The notes: generated by a model not told the origin, from the sequence alone. A stretch of DNA of 64,000 nt from Nonomuraea typhae (GCF_009760925.1 NZ_VRLV01000014.1:1-64000), one strand, 5' to 3'. Shown: positions 23,614-32,780, counted from the first letter of the stretch. Numbers and translations are program-made.

Positions 23614-23728
23614 CTCGTCAGCAGGAGGCGGGGTAGCCGGGGGGTGGAGAAGGTGGCTGTGACTCGTCAGCAGGATGCAGGGCAACCAGGGGTGGAGAAG
23701 GGGGCTGTGATCCTGCAGCAGGGGCGGG
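23606..23728. repeat. imperfect tandem repeat, about 48 bp x 2.5
   Basis: Unit 1 (23606-23654) and unit 2 (23655-23702) both start GGCTGTRACTCGTCAGCAGG and end GGGTGGAGAAGG; a partial third copy starts at 23703 (GGCTGTGATCCTGCAGCAGG). The first unit includes the last codons of the response regulator. The rest of 23729-23964 contains only the two hairpins noted and no convincing gene. Confidence 0.75.
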
Positions 23729-23737
23729 GTGGTGGCG

Positions 23738-23783
23738 CACCAGCCGGTGCTTGAGCGTGGCGGTTGTGCTCCGCCGGCTGGTG
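23738..23783. other. long-loop inverted repeat
   Basis: CACCAGCCGG (23738-23747) and CCGGCTGGTG (23774-23783) are perfect complements with a 26-base interval, downstream of the lanthipeptide genes. Possible secondary terminator. Confidence 0.4.
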
Positions 23784-23874
23784 CCCGCGTCCCGGTCCGG
23801 CCACGGCCTCCCCCACGTGGGCCATCCCACCTTCCCGGGCGCAGCCCGTGGACTCGCCACGGGGCCACCTGGTT

Positions 23875-23902
23875 CCCGATCACCCTCCCAGCGGTGATCG
23901 GG
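23875..23902 (-). terminator. candidate terminator of the lanthipeptide operon
   Basis: Perfect 10-bp stem CCCGATCACC/GGTGATCGGG with an 8-base loop, 62 bases past the precursor stop in its direction of transcription. Confidence 0.6.
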
Positions 23903-23964
23903 GCGTGGCCGGACCCCGGCGGAACCGCGCCGCTCCCCCGGGGCCCGGGTTCATGGGGCGCCGC

Positions 23965-24063
23965 CTAGTCGCGCGCCAGGCTCATCCAGCACCCGCAGCG
24001 GCTCTGCCAGCAGGAGCCGTCCGGTGGGTCGCTCTCCATCGCCTGCAGATCGAGAAGTGTCAT
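23965..24063 (-). CDS. class III lanthipeptide precursor peptide (LanA)
   Basis: 32-residue peptide. The leader starts MTLLDLQAMES and carries LLDLQ, the recognition motif shared by class III precursors such as RamS (SapB) and LabA. The predicted core has Ser17, Cys18, Ser21, Cys23, Cys25 and Ser28, with two Trp. Its ATG overlaps the stop of the synthetase gene (ATGA), so translation is coupled, and no other gene lies in the unit. The Ser-x3-Ser-x-Cys spacing is not the usual Ser-x2-Ser-x(2-5)-Cys labionin pattern, and three cysteines in so short a core are unusual. The leader cleavage site is not evident. The gene is too short for most gene finders. Confidence 0.85.
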   Translation of the reverse strand: MTLLDLQAMESDPPDGSCWQSRCGCWMSLARD

Positions 24064-26579
24064 CCCTGCACCTCCATCGGTCGTGGTGAGTGAAGCCGGG
24101 CCGGTCCCAGGAAGGGCAGCGAGATCGCCTCCTCGTGCAGGGCGGCCCCCACCGCCAGCAGCACCCCAGCGGTGCCCGTGGCGAGGTCCATGGAAAGGCG
24201 CAGCAGGCGCTCGCCGGGGAAGGCGAGGTGGGCCTGGTAGCGGAGCGCGTGCCAGCCGAGGGCGCGCAGGTGGCTCTCGGCCGCCGGGTCCTCCTCGCTC
24301 CAGCGGTTCCTGCACAGGTATGCCAGGATGCCGGCCCGACCGGTGAACAGGCCGGACTGGATGGAGAAGGGCGAGCGCGCGGCCAGGTCGAGCGCCTGCC
24401 AGGAGGCGGTCAGCGCGTCGCCGGGCCGCCGGGCGAGGTACTCGGCCAGCACCCAGGCCAGCCCGACGCTCCCCTTGTCCAGCGCGAACCCGGGGTCGCG
24501 GCCCACGTCGTGCGGGATGTGGTAGCGGGCGAGGTCGTTCCTGAGCGCTCGCTCGGCCAGGTGGAGGAGGGACGTCTCGCCGGTCCGGTCGTAGCCGCGC
24601 AGGAAGAGCAGGGCCGCCCCGGCCGCGCCGTACATCAGGCCGGGCGACGGCGGGTGCTCGCCGAGCCTGCTGGCGACCAGGTCGATGACCTTGAGCGCCT
24701 GGGTGTGCAGGTCGCGCTGGCCGGTCGTCTCGGCCAGGTACATCAGGTTGAGGCCGATGCCGGACAGCCCGCCGTGCAGGTCGAGGCCGAGGCTCTGCCA
24801 GCGTTCCCTGGAGATGCGCTCGGCGAGGTCCAGGGCCTCGGCGGGCCGGCCGAAGTGGGCGAGGGTGTGGGCCAGGCCGTGCAGGCCGTCGTAGAAGCCG
24901 AGCCGGCTGCCCTCGCGCGGCTTCATGGCGCGGGTGAGCAGCCATTCCTCGTGCTCGGGGAAGCGTCCGGCGCCGGTGACGTCGAGCGCGTAGAGCACGC
25001 CGGCGGCGCCGTGGGCGAGGTTGAGACCGCCCGTGATGAATTGCTCCACGTCGCCGGGGAAGAGCCGGTCGTCGCGCTCGGGCGTGGCCGAGGCGAGGAT
25101 GCCCATCGTCATCGAGCGGCGCAGCCGCTGCCAGCGTTCCGGGTCGGCGAGCGTCACGGAGTTCCACGCGGGGATGTGCGCGCCGGGGACCCGTCTGGCC
25201 CGGCGGTCGCCGGTGATCGTCAGCACCGCCTCGTCCAGGAAGTCCGCGGGCAGCGTGAAATGGTCCCTGATCACCTCGGCCAGTTCCACCGCCTTGACCC
25301 GGTCGATCTGGCACAGCTCGGTGATCGGCAGGAACATGGCCAGCCGCAGGCAGGCCAGGCCGTAGCGGTCGACGTCCACGCCGGTCAGGCCCTCGGGGGC
25401 GGCCGTCCCGGTACGGCCGGCCTCGTCGGCGGGCCGGGCCAGCTCGTGGTCGATGAGCGCGACCCGGCCGTCGGGCCGGACGATCACGTTGCCCGGGTGC
25501 ACGTCGCGGAAGACCAGCCCGCGCTCGTGGACGGCCGCCACCGCCGCCTCGACCGCCGCGCACACCCGCAGCGCCCAGGCGGCGTACTCGTCGCGGTCCC
25601 CGCGCCCCTGCCCGCCCAGGGGATAGCGCTCGGCGAAGGCCCGGGTGAGCAGGTCGCCGTCGATGTGCTCCATGACGAGGAAGCTGTGCTCGTCCACGGT
25701 GAACTCGTCCAGCAGCCGCGGCGCCACCGCCAGCCCGTCCAGCCGCCGCAGCACCTCGCGCTCGCGCCGCAGCCGGGTGACCGCGTCGTCGCCGCCGGCG
25801 TCGAGCCCGGCGTGCGCCCTGGCCTCCTTGAGCACCACCCGGTGCCCGGACCGCCGGTCGGTGCCGAGGTAGACGCCGCCGCCGTTGGAGAAGCGCAGGA
25901 CCTTGTCGATCCGGTACGGCAGGCCGTCCAGGGAGGCGGCGGCCCGGGCGGCGAGGTGGGGTTCGAGGAAGGGCGGCAGCCGGATCCAGGGCGGCGTGGA
26001 GAAGACCGGGCCGCGCCGGTCGGGCACCAGGTTGCCCTCGAGGTCGGCGATGGCGGGCTCGACCCTGCCGTGCTCGGTGACGCAGTAGCGTTCGGTGATG
26101 CCGCCGTAGCGGACGTACAGCGGGCCGCCGCCGATGCGCAGGTCGCTGAGGATGTACGGCCCGGCCCGGCCGGCCAGCAGGCCGCCGAGTTCGGCGAGGA
26201 TGGCCTGGAGCTGGGTTTCGTCGGCCGGGTAGAGGGCGGCGAGTTTGCCGCTGGCGCCGCGGTCGGCGTATTTGGCGTTGCGCAGGTGGAGAAGGTCCCG
26301 GCCGCGCAGAAACTTGAACGGGATTTTTCGCGAAATACAGTAGCCCGTCAGGATTTCCAGGATTTCGGCGGCATTGGCGAGGCAGGCCGAGGCGTGCACC
26401 TTCCATCCCTGATCGGGGAGGACACACCCGTCGGGCCGATATACCACCCAGTCGTCCTGCTCGAAGACCGTCCAGCCTGGGGCCTCGGGCCGCGGGTAGT
26501 CCGCCGCCCCCATCCCTTGAAGCGGCGAGTCATAAAATGTCCGGTCAACAAGACAGTAGACCTCATACCGCTTATCCAC
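24060..26579 (-). CDS. class III lanthipeptide synthetase (LanKC)
   Basis: 839-residue trifunctional enzyme that phosphorylates Ser/Thr in the precursor, eliminates phosphate and cyclises with Cys. The N-terminal lyase domain covers about residues 1-215. The Ser/Thr-kinase-like domain (about 220-480) has the lysine in VVLKEA (about 248), the catalytic loop FRDVHPGNVIV (about 355) and LIDHELA at the metal-binding position, where DFE is common. The C-terminal LanC-like domain (about 500-839) shows GLDLHGGLSGIGLNL and GLMYGAAGAA but lacks the Cys-Cys-His zinc ligands, which defines class III rather than IV. The GTG at 26579 follows GAGAGG. No ABC transporter or peptidase gene is adjacent, unlike the ram locus. 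Confidence 0.93.
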   Translation of the reverse strand: MDKRYEVYCLVDRTFYDSPLQGMGAADYPRPEAPGWTVFEQDDWVVYRPDGCVLPDQGWKVHASACLANAAEILEILTGYCISRKIPFKFLRGRDLLHLRNAKYADRGASGKLAALYPADETQLQAILAELGGLLAGRAGPYILSDLRIGGGPLYVRYGGITERYCVTEHGRVEPAIADLEGNLVPDRRGPVFSTPPWIRLPPFLEPHLAARAAASLDGLPYRIDKVLRFSNGGGVYLGTDRRSGHRVVLKEARAHAGLDAGGDDAVTRLRREREVLRRLDGLAVAPRLLDEFTVDEHSFLVMEHIDGDLLTRAFAERYPLGGQGRGDRDEYAAWALRVCAAVEAAVAAVHERGLVFRDVHPGNVIVRPDGRVALIDHELARPADEAGRTGTAAPEGLTGVDVDRYGLACLRLAMFLPITELCQIDRVKAVELAEVIRDHFTLPADFLDEAVLTITGDRRARRVPGAHIPAWNSVTLADPERWQRLRRSMTMGILASATPERDDRLFPGDVEQFITGGLNLAHGAAGVLYALDVTGAGRFPEHEEWLLTRAMKPREGSRLGFYDGLHGLAHTLAHFGRPAEALDLAERISRERWQSLGLDLHGGLSGIGLNLMYLAETTGQRDLHTQALKVIDLVASRLGEHPPSPGLMYGAAGAALLFLRGYDRTGETSLLHLAERALRNDLARYHIPHDVGRDPGFALDKGSVGLAWVLAEYLARRPGDALTASWQALDLAARSPFSIQSGLFTGRAGILAYLCRNRWSEEDPAAESHLRALGWHALRYQAHLAFPGERLLRLSMDLATGTAGVLLAVGAALHEEAISLPFLGPARLHSPRPMEVQG

Positions 26580-26714
26580 GATATTTCGCCTCTCTTCGCT
26601 CGTGTCCCGAGCGCAGGGGAATTCATGGGGTTAGCACTATGAGAATCGCAGGGCCGTACCCGCCCTGCCAGTGACCGCGATCACCTCGTGCGCATGAGTG
26701 AATACACGGGGTGA

Positions 26715-26734
26715 CCCGTGAGAAACGTCACGGG
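26715..26734 (-). terminator. small hairpin at the end of the phosphatase gene
   Basis: CCCGTGA/TCACGGG with a 6-base loop, overlapping the stop codon of the PP2C gene. Weak candidate. The remaining 26580-26714 is the lanKC upstream region, in which no clear promoter was seen. Confidence 0.35.
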
Positions 26735-27843
26735 CGCCAGATGAGCACCAGCGCGCAGTCGTCGTTGTGCCCCGACGCCATGGAGTTGACCAGCGCCCGG
26801 GCGCCGTCGCGGAAGCCGGAGGGCAGCAGCCGCTCCGCCTCGCCCAGCAGCCGGTCGAGGCCCGCGTCGATGTCGCGCCCCGGCTGCTCGATCAGCCCGT
26901 CGGTGTAGAGCAGCAGCGCGTCGCCCTTGCGCAGCACGCCGTTGTCGGGCTCGCAGTGGAGGTCGGGCACCACGCCCAGCACCACGCCCTTGGCCGTGGC
27001 CACCTGCCAGCCGCCGGAGCCCGCGTCCAGCTTGACCACCGGGGGGTGGCCGGCGGAGGTGATCGTGTAGGCGCCCGTGGCGAGGTTGATGCGCACGTGG
27101 ACGGCGGTCACGAAGCCCTCGTCACCACGCTGGCGATGCAGGTAGGCGTTGCAGGCGGGCAGGAAGTCGCCGACGGAGCCGAGCAGCCCGCCGAACGTCC
27201 CCGACAGCAGCAGCGCCCTCGTGCCCGCGTCCACGCCCTTGCCCGAGACGTCGACGAGCGCGATCTCCAGGTTGTCGCCGTCGCGCATCGAGACCAGGAA
27301 GTCCCCGCCGAACGACGAGCCGCCCGCCTGCTTGAGCACGACCTTGCCGCCCCAGTCCTTGGGCAGCGGGGGCAGCTCGCCCTGGCTCTTGAGCCGGTCG
27401 CGCAGCTCCAGCAGCATGGCGTCGCCGCGCAGCCCCTGCACGCCGAGCTTGCCCCGGGTGCGCGCCATGAGCACGGCCAGCACGGTCGTGAACCCGATCG
27501 TCACCATGAGCCCGAGCCCGACCCGGCCGACGCCCAGCGTGATCGCGATGTACCCGAGCGCCACGGCCACCGCCACCAGCAGCTTGGCCAGGCTCCGCAG
27601 CCGCAGTTGCAGCCCGCCCACGAGCGTGATGAGGATCAGCAGCGACGGCGAGAACCACTCGAGCGACACCCGGGCGGCCAGACCTCCGATGACCAGACTG
27701 AGCACGCTGAGCGTGATCGTGAGATTGCGGTCGCGGGCCAGCGGTCCCCGCCGAAGAAACCGGACAATGGGCACCAGGAACGGCACCCGCACGAGGAACG
27801 CGCGGAGCCGTGGCGGGATCAGCGGCGCCGGACGGGAACTCAT
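26728..27843 (-). CDS. membrane-anchored PP2C-type (SpoIIE) phosphatase
   Basis: 371-residue protein. The N-terminal third contains about four hydrophobic segments (roughly residues 45-130), so it is anchored in the membrane. The C-terminal SpoIIE/PP2C domain has GGDFLVSMRDGDNLEIALVDVSGKGVDAG (metal-binding Asp and DVSGKG) and the final GHNDDCALVLI motif, consistent with an active Mn-dependent serine/threonine phosphatase acting on anti-anti-sigma-like or other phosphoproteins. ATG 27843 is the best-placed start, but no ribosome site is evident. Confidence 0.88.
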   Translation of the reverse strand: MSSRPAPLIPPRLRAFLVRVPFLVPIVRFLRRGPLARDRNLTITLSVLSLVIGGLAARVSLEWFSPSLLILITLVGGLQLRLRSLAKLLVAVAVALGYIAITLGVGRVGLGLMVTIGFTTVLAVLMARTRGKLGVQGLRGDAMLLELRDRLKSQGELPPLPKDWGGKVVLKQAGGSSFGGDFLVSMRDGDNLEIALVDVSGKGVDAGTRALLLSGTFGGLLGSVGDFLPACNAYLHRQRGDEGFVTAVHVRINLATGAYTITSAGHPPVVKLDAGSGGWQVATAKGVVLGVVPDLHCEPDNGVLRKGDALLLYTDGLIEQPGRDIDAGLDRLLGEAERLLPSGFRDGARALVNSMASGHNDDCALVLIWRP

Positions 27844-27961
27844 GATGCGGATGACTGTATCGGTCTCATACCCGTTTGGGCAGCCCACTTGACCAATGCC
27901 TTGATCATTAAGCACGGATATTGGGTGGCCCAACCCCTTTGCCCGCTCTTACGGTGGACGG

Positions 27962-29188
27962 ATGACGTACCCGATCCGTCCGATTTCTGAAGCCGAGTGG
28001 CCCGCTTTCTCCGCAGTTCTGTCCGAGGCTTTCGGATGGACCCCCGCCCCCTTGCAGACCGAGCGCTGGAAGGCCCACACCGAGTTCGACCGCACCCTCG
28101 CGGCCTTCGACGGCGACACCATCGCCGGGGTCACCGCCATCTTCAGCATGACCATGACCGTCCCCGGCGGCGCCCTCCCGGTCGCGGGCGTCACCTCGGT
28201 CAGCGTGCTCCCCTCGCACCGCCGCCGCGGCATCCTGTCGTCGTTGATGCGCCGCCAGCTGACCGACGTGCACGAGCGCGGCGAGGCGGTCGCCGCCCTG
28301 TACGCCTCCGAGTCCGCCATCTACGGCAGATACGGGTACGGCAGGGCCGCCTCGGAGCTGGGTGTGACCATCACCACGTCGGCCTCGGGCTTCGTCAAGA
28401 ACGCCCCGCACGACCCGGAGCTGCGGCTGCGCGTGGTGACTCCGGCGCAGGCGCGCCAAGACCTGGAGAAGGTGTTCGCCGGCGTGGTGACCGAGCGCCC
28501 CGGCCGCTATGTGAGGGACGAGCAGTTCTGGAACGCCGTGCTGGCCGACGAGGAGCCGGACCGCGACGGCTGGAACGCCCTGCGCGGCCTCCTGGCCGAG
28601 GACGCCTCCGGCGTGCGCGGCTACGCGTTGTTCCGGATCAAGTCCCGGTGGGACGACGACGGCATCCCCAACGGCGAGCTCAGGGTCCACGAGATCGAGG
28701 CCAGGGACCCGGCGGCGTACGCCCTGCTGTGGCGCGGCGTGCTCGACCGCGACCTGGTCACCAAGGTCACGGCCGGCGTCCCCGTGGACGCCCCGCTCAC
28801 CGCGCTTCTGGCCAATCCCCGCCAACTGCGCGCGGGCTGGTCGGATGAGTTGTGGATCCGCGTGGTGGACGTGGAGAAGGCGTTGCCGGCCCGCTCCTAC
28901 GCCGCCCCGGTGGACACGGTCATCGAGGTCGAGGACGACGTGTGCCCGTGGAATGCCCGCCGCTGGCGGCTGACCGCCGGCGCCGGGAGCGCCTCCTGCA
29001 CGCCGGTCGAGGCGGCCCCGGACGTCACGCTGCCGGTGAGCGCGCTGGGTTCCGCCTACCTGGGCGACGGGGAGCTGGGCGCGCTCCTGGACGCCGGGCT
29101 GCTGAAGGAGCACACACCGGGTGCCGTCCGCGCCCTGGCCACGGCCCTGTCGTGGAGCCCGAAGCCGTGGGCGGGCCTGGTCTTCTGA
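27962..29188 (+). CDS. Eis-like GNAT N-acetyltransferase
   Basis: 408-residue acetyltransferase of the Eis family: an N-terminal GNAT domain with acetyl-CoA loop VSVLPSHRRRGILSSLM, a second GNAT-like region and a C-terminal SCP2-like domain. The protein ends in Phe, as Eis enzymes do; the terminal carboxylate is the catalytic base in M. tuberculosis Eis. Family members multi-acetylate aminoglycosides and peptide lysines; the substrate here is unknown. A TACGGT element is 6 bases before the ATG, so the mRNA is probably leaderless. Confidence 0.9.
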   Translation: MTYPIRPISEAEWPAFSAVLSEAFGWTPAPLQTERWKAHTEFDRTLAAFDGDTIAGVTAIFSMTMTVPGGALPVAGVTSVSVLPSHRRRGILSSLMRRQLTDVHERGEAVAALYASESAIYGRYGYGRAASELGVTITTSASGFVKNAPHDPELRLRVVTPAQARQDLEKVFAGVVTERPGRYVRDEQFWNAVLADEEPDRDGWNALRGLLAEDASGVRGYALFRIKSRWDDDGIPNGELRVHEIEARDPAAYALLWRGVLDRDLVTKVTAGVPVDAPLTALLANPRQLRAGWSDELWIRVVDVEKALPARSYAAPVDTVIEVEDDVCPWNARRWRLTAGAGSASCTPVEAAPDVTLPVSALGSAYLGDGELGALLDAGLLKEHTPGAVRALATALSWSPKPWAGLVF

Positions 29189-29203
29189 CGTACAGTCGAA
29201 GAC

Positions 29204-29362
29204 ATGGCACTGCAGGCACTGCAGATCACGGCGATCACGGCGATGCGCGCCAGGGACGTGTCCCGGCCCAGCGCCGAGCAGCAGGACGCCGCCGACCGGC
29301 GGCCGCTCCGCGACGAGACCCCGCGCCGCGACACCAAGCGACCGCCTCAACCCCAGAAGTGA
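29204..29362 (+). CDS. small leaderless ORF, 52 residues, function unknown
   Basis: A 53-codon frame beginning MALQALQITAITAM. Nearly every third codon position is G or C, as in the neighbouring real genes. TACAGT lies exactly 7 bases before the ATG, the leaderless promoter form seen repeatedly in this window. An amphipathic, Ile/Leu/Ala-rich N-terminus is followed by a charged, proline-rich tail. It starts 15 bases after the acetyltransferase and ends against the convergent SDR stop. I do not recognise the family. Confidence 0.6.
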   Translation: MALQALQITAITAMRARDVSRPSAEQQDAADRRPLRDETPRRDTKRPPQPQK

Positions 29363-30091
29363 TCAGAGGAACAACCCGCCGGTGGCGCGGATGTTCTGCC
29401 CGGTGATCCAGGCGCCGTCGGGGCCGCAGAGCATGGCCACCGCGGCGGCGACGTCCTCGGGCCGGCCGAGGCGCTGGAGGGCCGTGAACGCGGGCATCTG
29501 CTGAAGGGCCTCGGGCGGGTTGGCCGCCCGGAGCATGTCGGTGTCCGTCGCGCCGGGTGAGATCGAGTTGGCCGTGATGCCGCGCCCGCCCAGCTCACGC
29601 GCGGCGACTTTGGCGAACTGCTCCACCGCCGCCTTCGTCGCGGTGTACAGGGCCTGCGTCTGGCCGGGCACGGCGGTGTTCAGCGTGGAGATGTTGACGA
29701 TGCGGCCGTCGTCGCGCATCACCCGGGCCGCCCATTGGAGGGCGAGGAAGACGGCCTTGGTGTTCACGGCGAAGACGTGGTCGTAGGTCTCCTCGTCGAC
29801 GTCCGCGATGGGCTTGAGACCGGTCACGGCTGCGTTGTTGACGAGGATGTCGAGGCCGGGCAGGACGTGCTCCGCCGCGGCGAACAGGCGGTCGAGGTCG
29901 GCGCGCGCGGCCTGGTCGGCCTGCACGGGGTGGGCGCCGGTCCGCTCGGCCACGCCGGTCGCGGCCGCGCTGTCCTCGCGGTAGGAGAAGACGACGGTGG
30001 CGCCGTCGGCGGTGAGCCGCTCGACGATGGCCCGCCCGATGCCGCGCGAGCCGCCGGTTACCAGTGCTCCCTTGCCGGTGAGATCAGCCAT
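29363..30091 (-). CDS. SDR-family NAD(P)-dependent oxidoreductase
   Basis: 242-residue classical short-chain dehydrogenase: cofactor motif TGGSRGIG, NNAAV, catalytic Ser in IVNISTLN and YTATK (YxxxK), and the SPGATDT segment. FSYRED after the second strand has Arg, suggesting NADPH preference. The substrate is unknown. TAGATT lies 6 bases before the ATG (leaderless). Confidence 0.9.
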   Translation of the reverse strand: MADLTGKGALVTGGSRGIGRAIVERLTADGATVVFSYREDSAAATGVAERTGAHPVQADQAARADLDRLFAAAEHVLPGLDILVNNAAVTGLKPIADVDEETYDHVFAVNTKAVFLALQWAARVMRDDGRIVNISTLNTAVPGQTQALYTATKAAVEQFAKVAARELGGRGITANSISPGATDTDMLRAANPPEALQQMPAFTALQRLGRPEDVAAAVAMLCGPDGAWITGQNIRATGGLFL

Positions 30092-30100
30092 GTGATCAAT

Positions 30101-30586
30101 CTAGGCGCGCAGCATGATCGTGCGCGCGTCCTGCTTGGCCAGATGGTCGATGTAGAGCTTGCCGTCCAGGTGGTCGGTCTCGTGCTGGAAGCAGCGCGCC
30201 AGCGACCCGCGGGCCTTGATCTTCACCGGGCGGCCCAGCCGGTCCACTCCCTCGACGGTGACGCCGGCCGCGCGGGCGGTGGCGGCGTACTGCGGCTTTC
30301 CGGTCGCGCGGTCGGGCACCGACAGGCAGCCCTCCTCGTCCAGGACCGGCTCCGGATCGTCCACGGTCAGCACCGGGTTGATGACGTGGCCCTTGCGCCG
30401 GCTGATGTCGTAGACGAACAGGCGCCGTGACACGCCGATCTGCGGGCCCGCCAGCCCGACGCCGTCCACCGCGTACATGGCCTGGAACATCTCGTCGATC
30501 AGCTTGCGCAGCTCCCTGTCGAAGTCGCTCACGGGCTCGGCCGGCGTGCGCAGGACGGGGTCGCCGATCACGCGGATCTCACGCAT
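30101..30586 (-). CDS. def: peptide deformylase
   Basis: 161-residue metalloenzyme that removes the formyl group from nascent proteins. All three motifs are present: GVGLAGPQIG, EGCLSVP and QHETDHLDG (metal ligands Cys, His, His; catalytic Glu). The ATG at 30586 has AGGAG 5 bases upstream. The C-terminus is short and ends KQDARTIMLRA. A second def may exist elsewhere, as is common in actinomycetes. Confidence 0.96.
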   Translation of the reverse strand: MREIRVIGDPVLRTPAEPVSDFDRELRKLIDEMFQAMYAVDGVGLAGPQIGVSRRLFVYDISRRKGHVINPVLTVDDPEPVLDEEGCLSVPDRATGKPQYAATARAAGVTVEGVDRLGRPVKIKARGSLARCFQHETDHLDGKLYIDHLAKQDARTIMLRA

Positions 30587-30686
30587 GGATGCTCCTGTAA
30601 GGGTTGCCGCAGTTGTTAGCCCCTTACCTTAGCCAGCGCCGGACAGCCTCGGCGGTGCGCGGCGGCCCTTGTGGAAGACTGGGGCG

Positions 30687-31160
<474 letters not shown>

Positions 31161-31163
31161 CGG

Positions 31164-32567
31164 TCACAGCTGGAGGGACTTGACCTCCAGGAACTCGTCG
31201 AGGCCGTACTCACCGAGCTCTCTGCCGACGCCCGACTGCTTGTAGCCGCCGAAGGGCGCCTGGGGGTTGAAGGAGCCGCCGTTGATGGCGACCTGACCGG
31301 TGCGCAGGCGGCGGGCGACGGCCACGGCGCGCTCCTCGGTGCCCGCCCACACCGCGCCGGCCAGGCCGTACCTGGTGTCGTCGGCGATCTGGACGGCTTC
31401 GTCCTCGCTCAGGTAGGGGATGATCGACAGGACGGGGCCGAAGATCTCCTCCTGCTCGATGGTCATCCCGGGGGTCACGGCGGCGAAGATGGTGGGCTCG
31501 ACGTAGTAGCCGCGCTCGTGGGGGGACTCGGTGCCGCCCAGGACGAGGCGGGCGCCCTCCTCCTGGCCGCGGTTGATGTAGTGGACGACGCGGTCGCGCT
31601 GGGTGGCCGAGACGAGCGGGCCCAGCCGGCTGGCCTCGTCGAAGGGGTCGCCGACGGTGTATTTGCGGGCGGCCTCCACGGCCAGCCGTACGGCGTCGTC
31701 GTACTGGTCGCGGTGCACGAGCATGCGGGACCACGCCGAGCAGGTCTGGCCCGAGTTGATGAAGCAGTTGGCCACGCCGGCCTTCACCGCGGTCGGGAGG
31801 TCGGCGTCGGGCAGGATGACGTTGGCCGACTTGCCGCCGAGCTCGAGGGCCACGCGCTTGACGGTCTCGGCGGCCAGCGAGGCCACGCGGCGGCCGGCGG
31901 CGGTGGAGCCGGTGAAGGAGACCAGGTCGACCTCGGGGTGGGTGGCCATGGCCTCGCCCACGACCGGGCCGCGGCCGCTGACCAGGTTGAAGACTCCGGC
32001 GGGCAGGCCGACCTCGTGGAAGATCTCGGCCAGCGCGTAGGCGGCCAGGGGGGCCACTTCGCTGGGCTTCAGCACGACCGTGCAGCCGGCGGCGAGCGCG
32101 GGGCCGGTCTTGCAGATGATCTGGTGGAGCGGGTAGTTCCACGGGGTGATCGCGGCGACCACGCCGACGGATTCCTTGACGACCAGGGAGGTGCCGACGC
32201 GCTCCTCGCGCGGGTAGCTCTCGGCCAGCTGGGCGTAGTGCGACAGGACTCCGGCGGGCATCAGCGTCTGGACCTTCAGGGAGAAGCCCAGCGGGGCGCC
32301 CATGTCGGTGGCGATGGTGCGGGCGATCTCGGGGGCGCGTGCGGTCAGCAGTTCGGCGGCGGCGGCCAGCAGTTTGCCCCGCTCCCCAGCGGCGGTGGCC
32401 GACCAGGAGGGGAAGGCGGCGCGCGCGGCGCGTACGGCGGCCTCTACGTCGTCGGGGGAGCCCGCGGGCACCCGGTCGATGGTCTCTTCTGTCGCGGGGT
32501 TGACGACGTCGATCGTCTCGCCCGACGCGGAAGCGGTCCAGGCACCGCCGATATAGAGCTGACGCAT
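31164..32567 (-). CDS. NAD(P)-dependent aldehyde dehydrogenase
   Basis: 467-residue ALDH-superfamily enzyme. The cofactor segment is ITPWNYPLHQ, the general base Glu is in ALELGGKSANV, the nucleophile Cys in NSGQTCSAWSR, and the C-terminal EIFGPVLSI and APFGGYKQSGVGRELG motifs are present. The aldehyde cannot be inferred. ATG 32567 is preferred (GAGG 9 bases upstream); 32576 is the alternative. It interrupts the rpiB-Rv2466c pair relative to mycobacteria. Confidence 0.93.
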   Translation of the reverse strand: MRQLYIGGAWTASASGETIDVVNPATEETIDRVPAGSPDDVEAAVRAARAAFPSWSATAAGERGKLLAAAAELLTARAPEIARTIATDMGAPLGFSLKVQTLMPAGVLSHYAQLAESYPREERVGTSLVVKESVGVVAAITPWNYPLHQIICKTGPALAAGCTVVLKPSEVAPLAAYALAEIFHEVGLPAGVFNLVSGRGPVVGEAMATHPEVDLVSFTGSTAAGRRVASLAAETVKRVALELGGKSANVILPDADLPTAVKAGVANCFINSGQTCSAWSRMLVHRDQYDDAVRLAVEAARKYTVGDPFDEASRLGPLVSATQRDRVVHYINRGQEEGARLVLGGTESPHERGYYVEPTIFAAVTPGMTIEQEEIFGPVLSIIPYLSEDEAVQIADDTRYGLAGAVWAGTEERAVAVARRLRTGQVAINGGSFNPQAPFGGYKQSGVGRELGEYGLDEFLEVKSLQL

Positions 32568-32780
32568 AGCCCCCATCCTCGCGCGCGCGCCGTCACAATG
32601 CGAGGGCTCCGCGGAACCCATGGTGAGCCCTTTCCACCGCGATCACATCGCGCGCTCGGGAAATCCCTCGATCGAGCCGGGGCCGAGCTGGAAGGATGGG
32701 GAAACATCCGAGGCGAGGCGCCGCCCCGGCGGTGTGGTGCGCGGGTGCGCACGCCGGGACGGGCGCCGAGCCGTCCGGCC

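Noticed and set aside
23606..23728. CRISPR array
   Set aside because: The 48-bp units are contiguous imperfect tandem copies with no spacers and no cas genes in the window.
23613..23952. Possible second lanthipeptide precursor downstream of the first
   Set aside because: The minus-strand frame reads through the hairpins and the tandem repeat, lacks a LLDLQ-type leader and has no ribosome site.
24090..26642. 850-codon frame antisense to the lanthipeptide synthetase
   Set aside because: Repetitive Gly/Glu/Val/Asp-rich translation with no motif; lanKC has all its domains.
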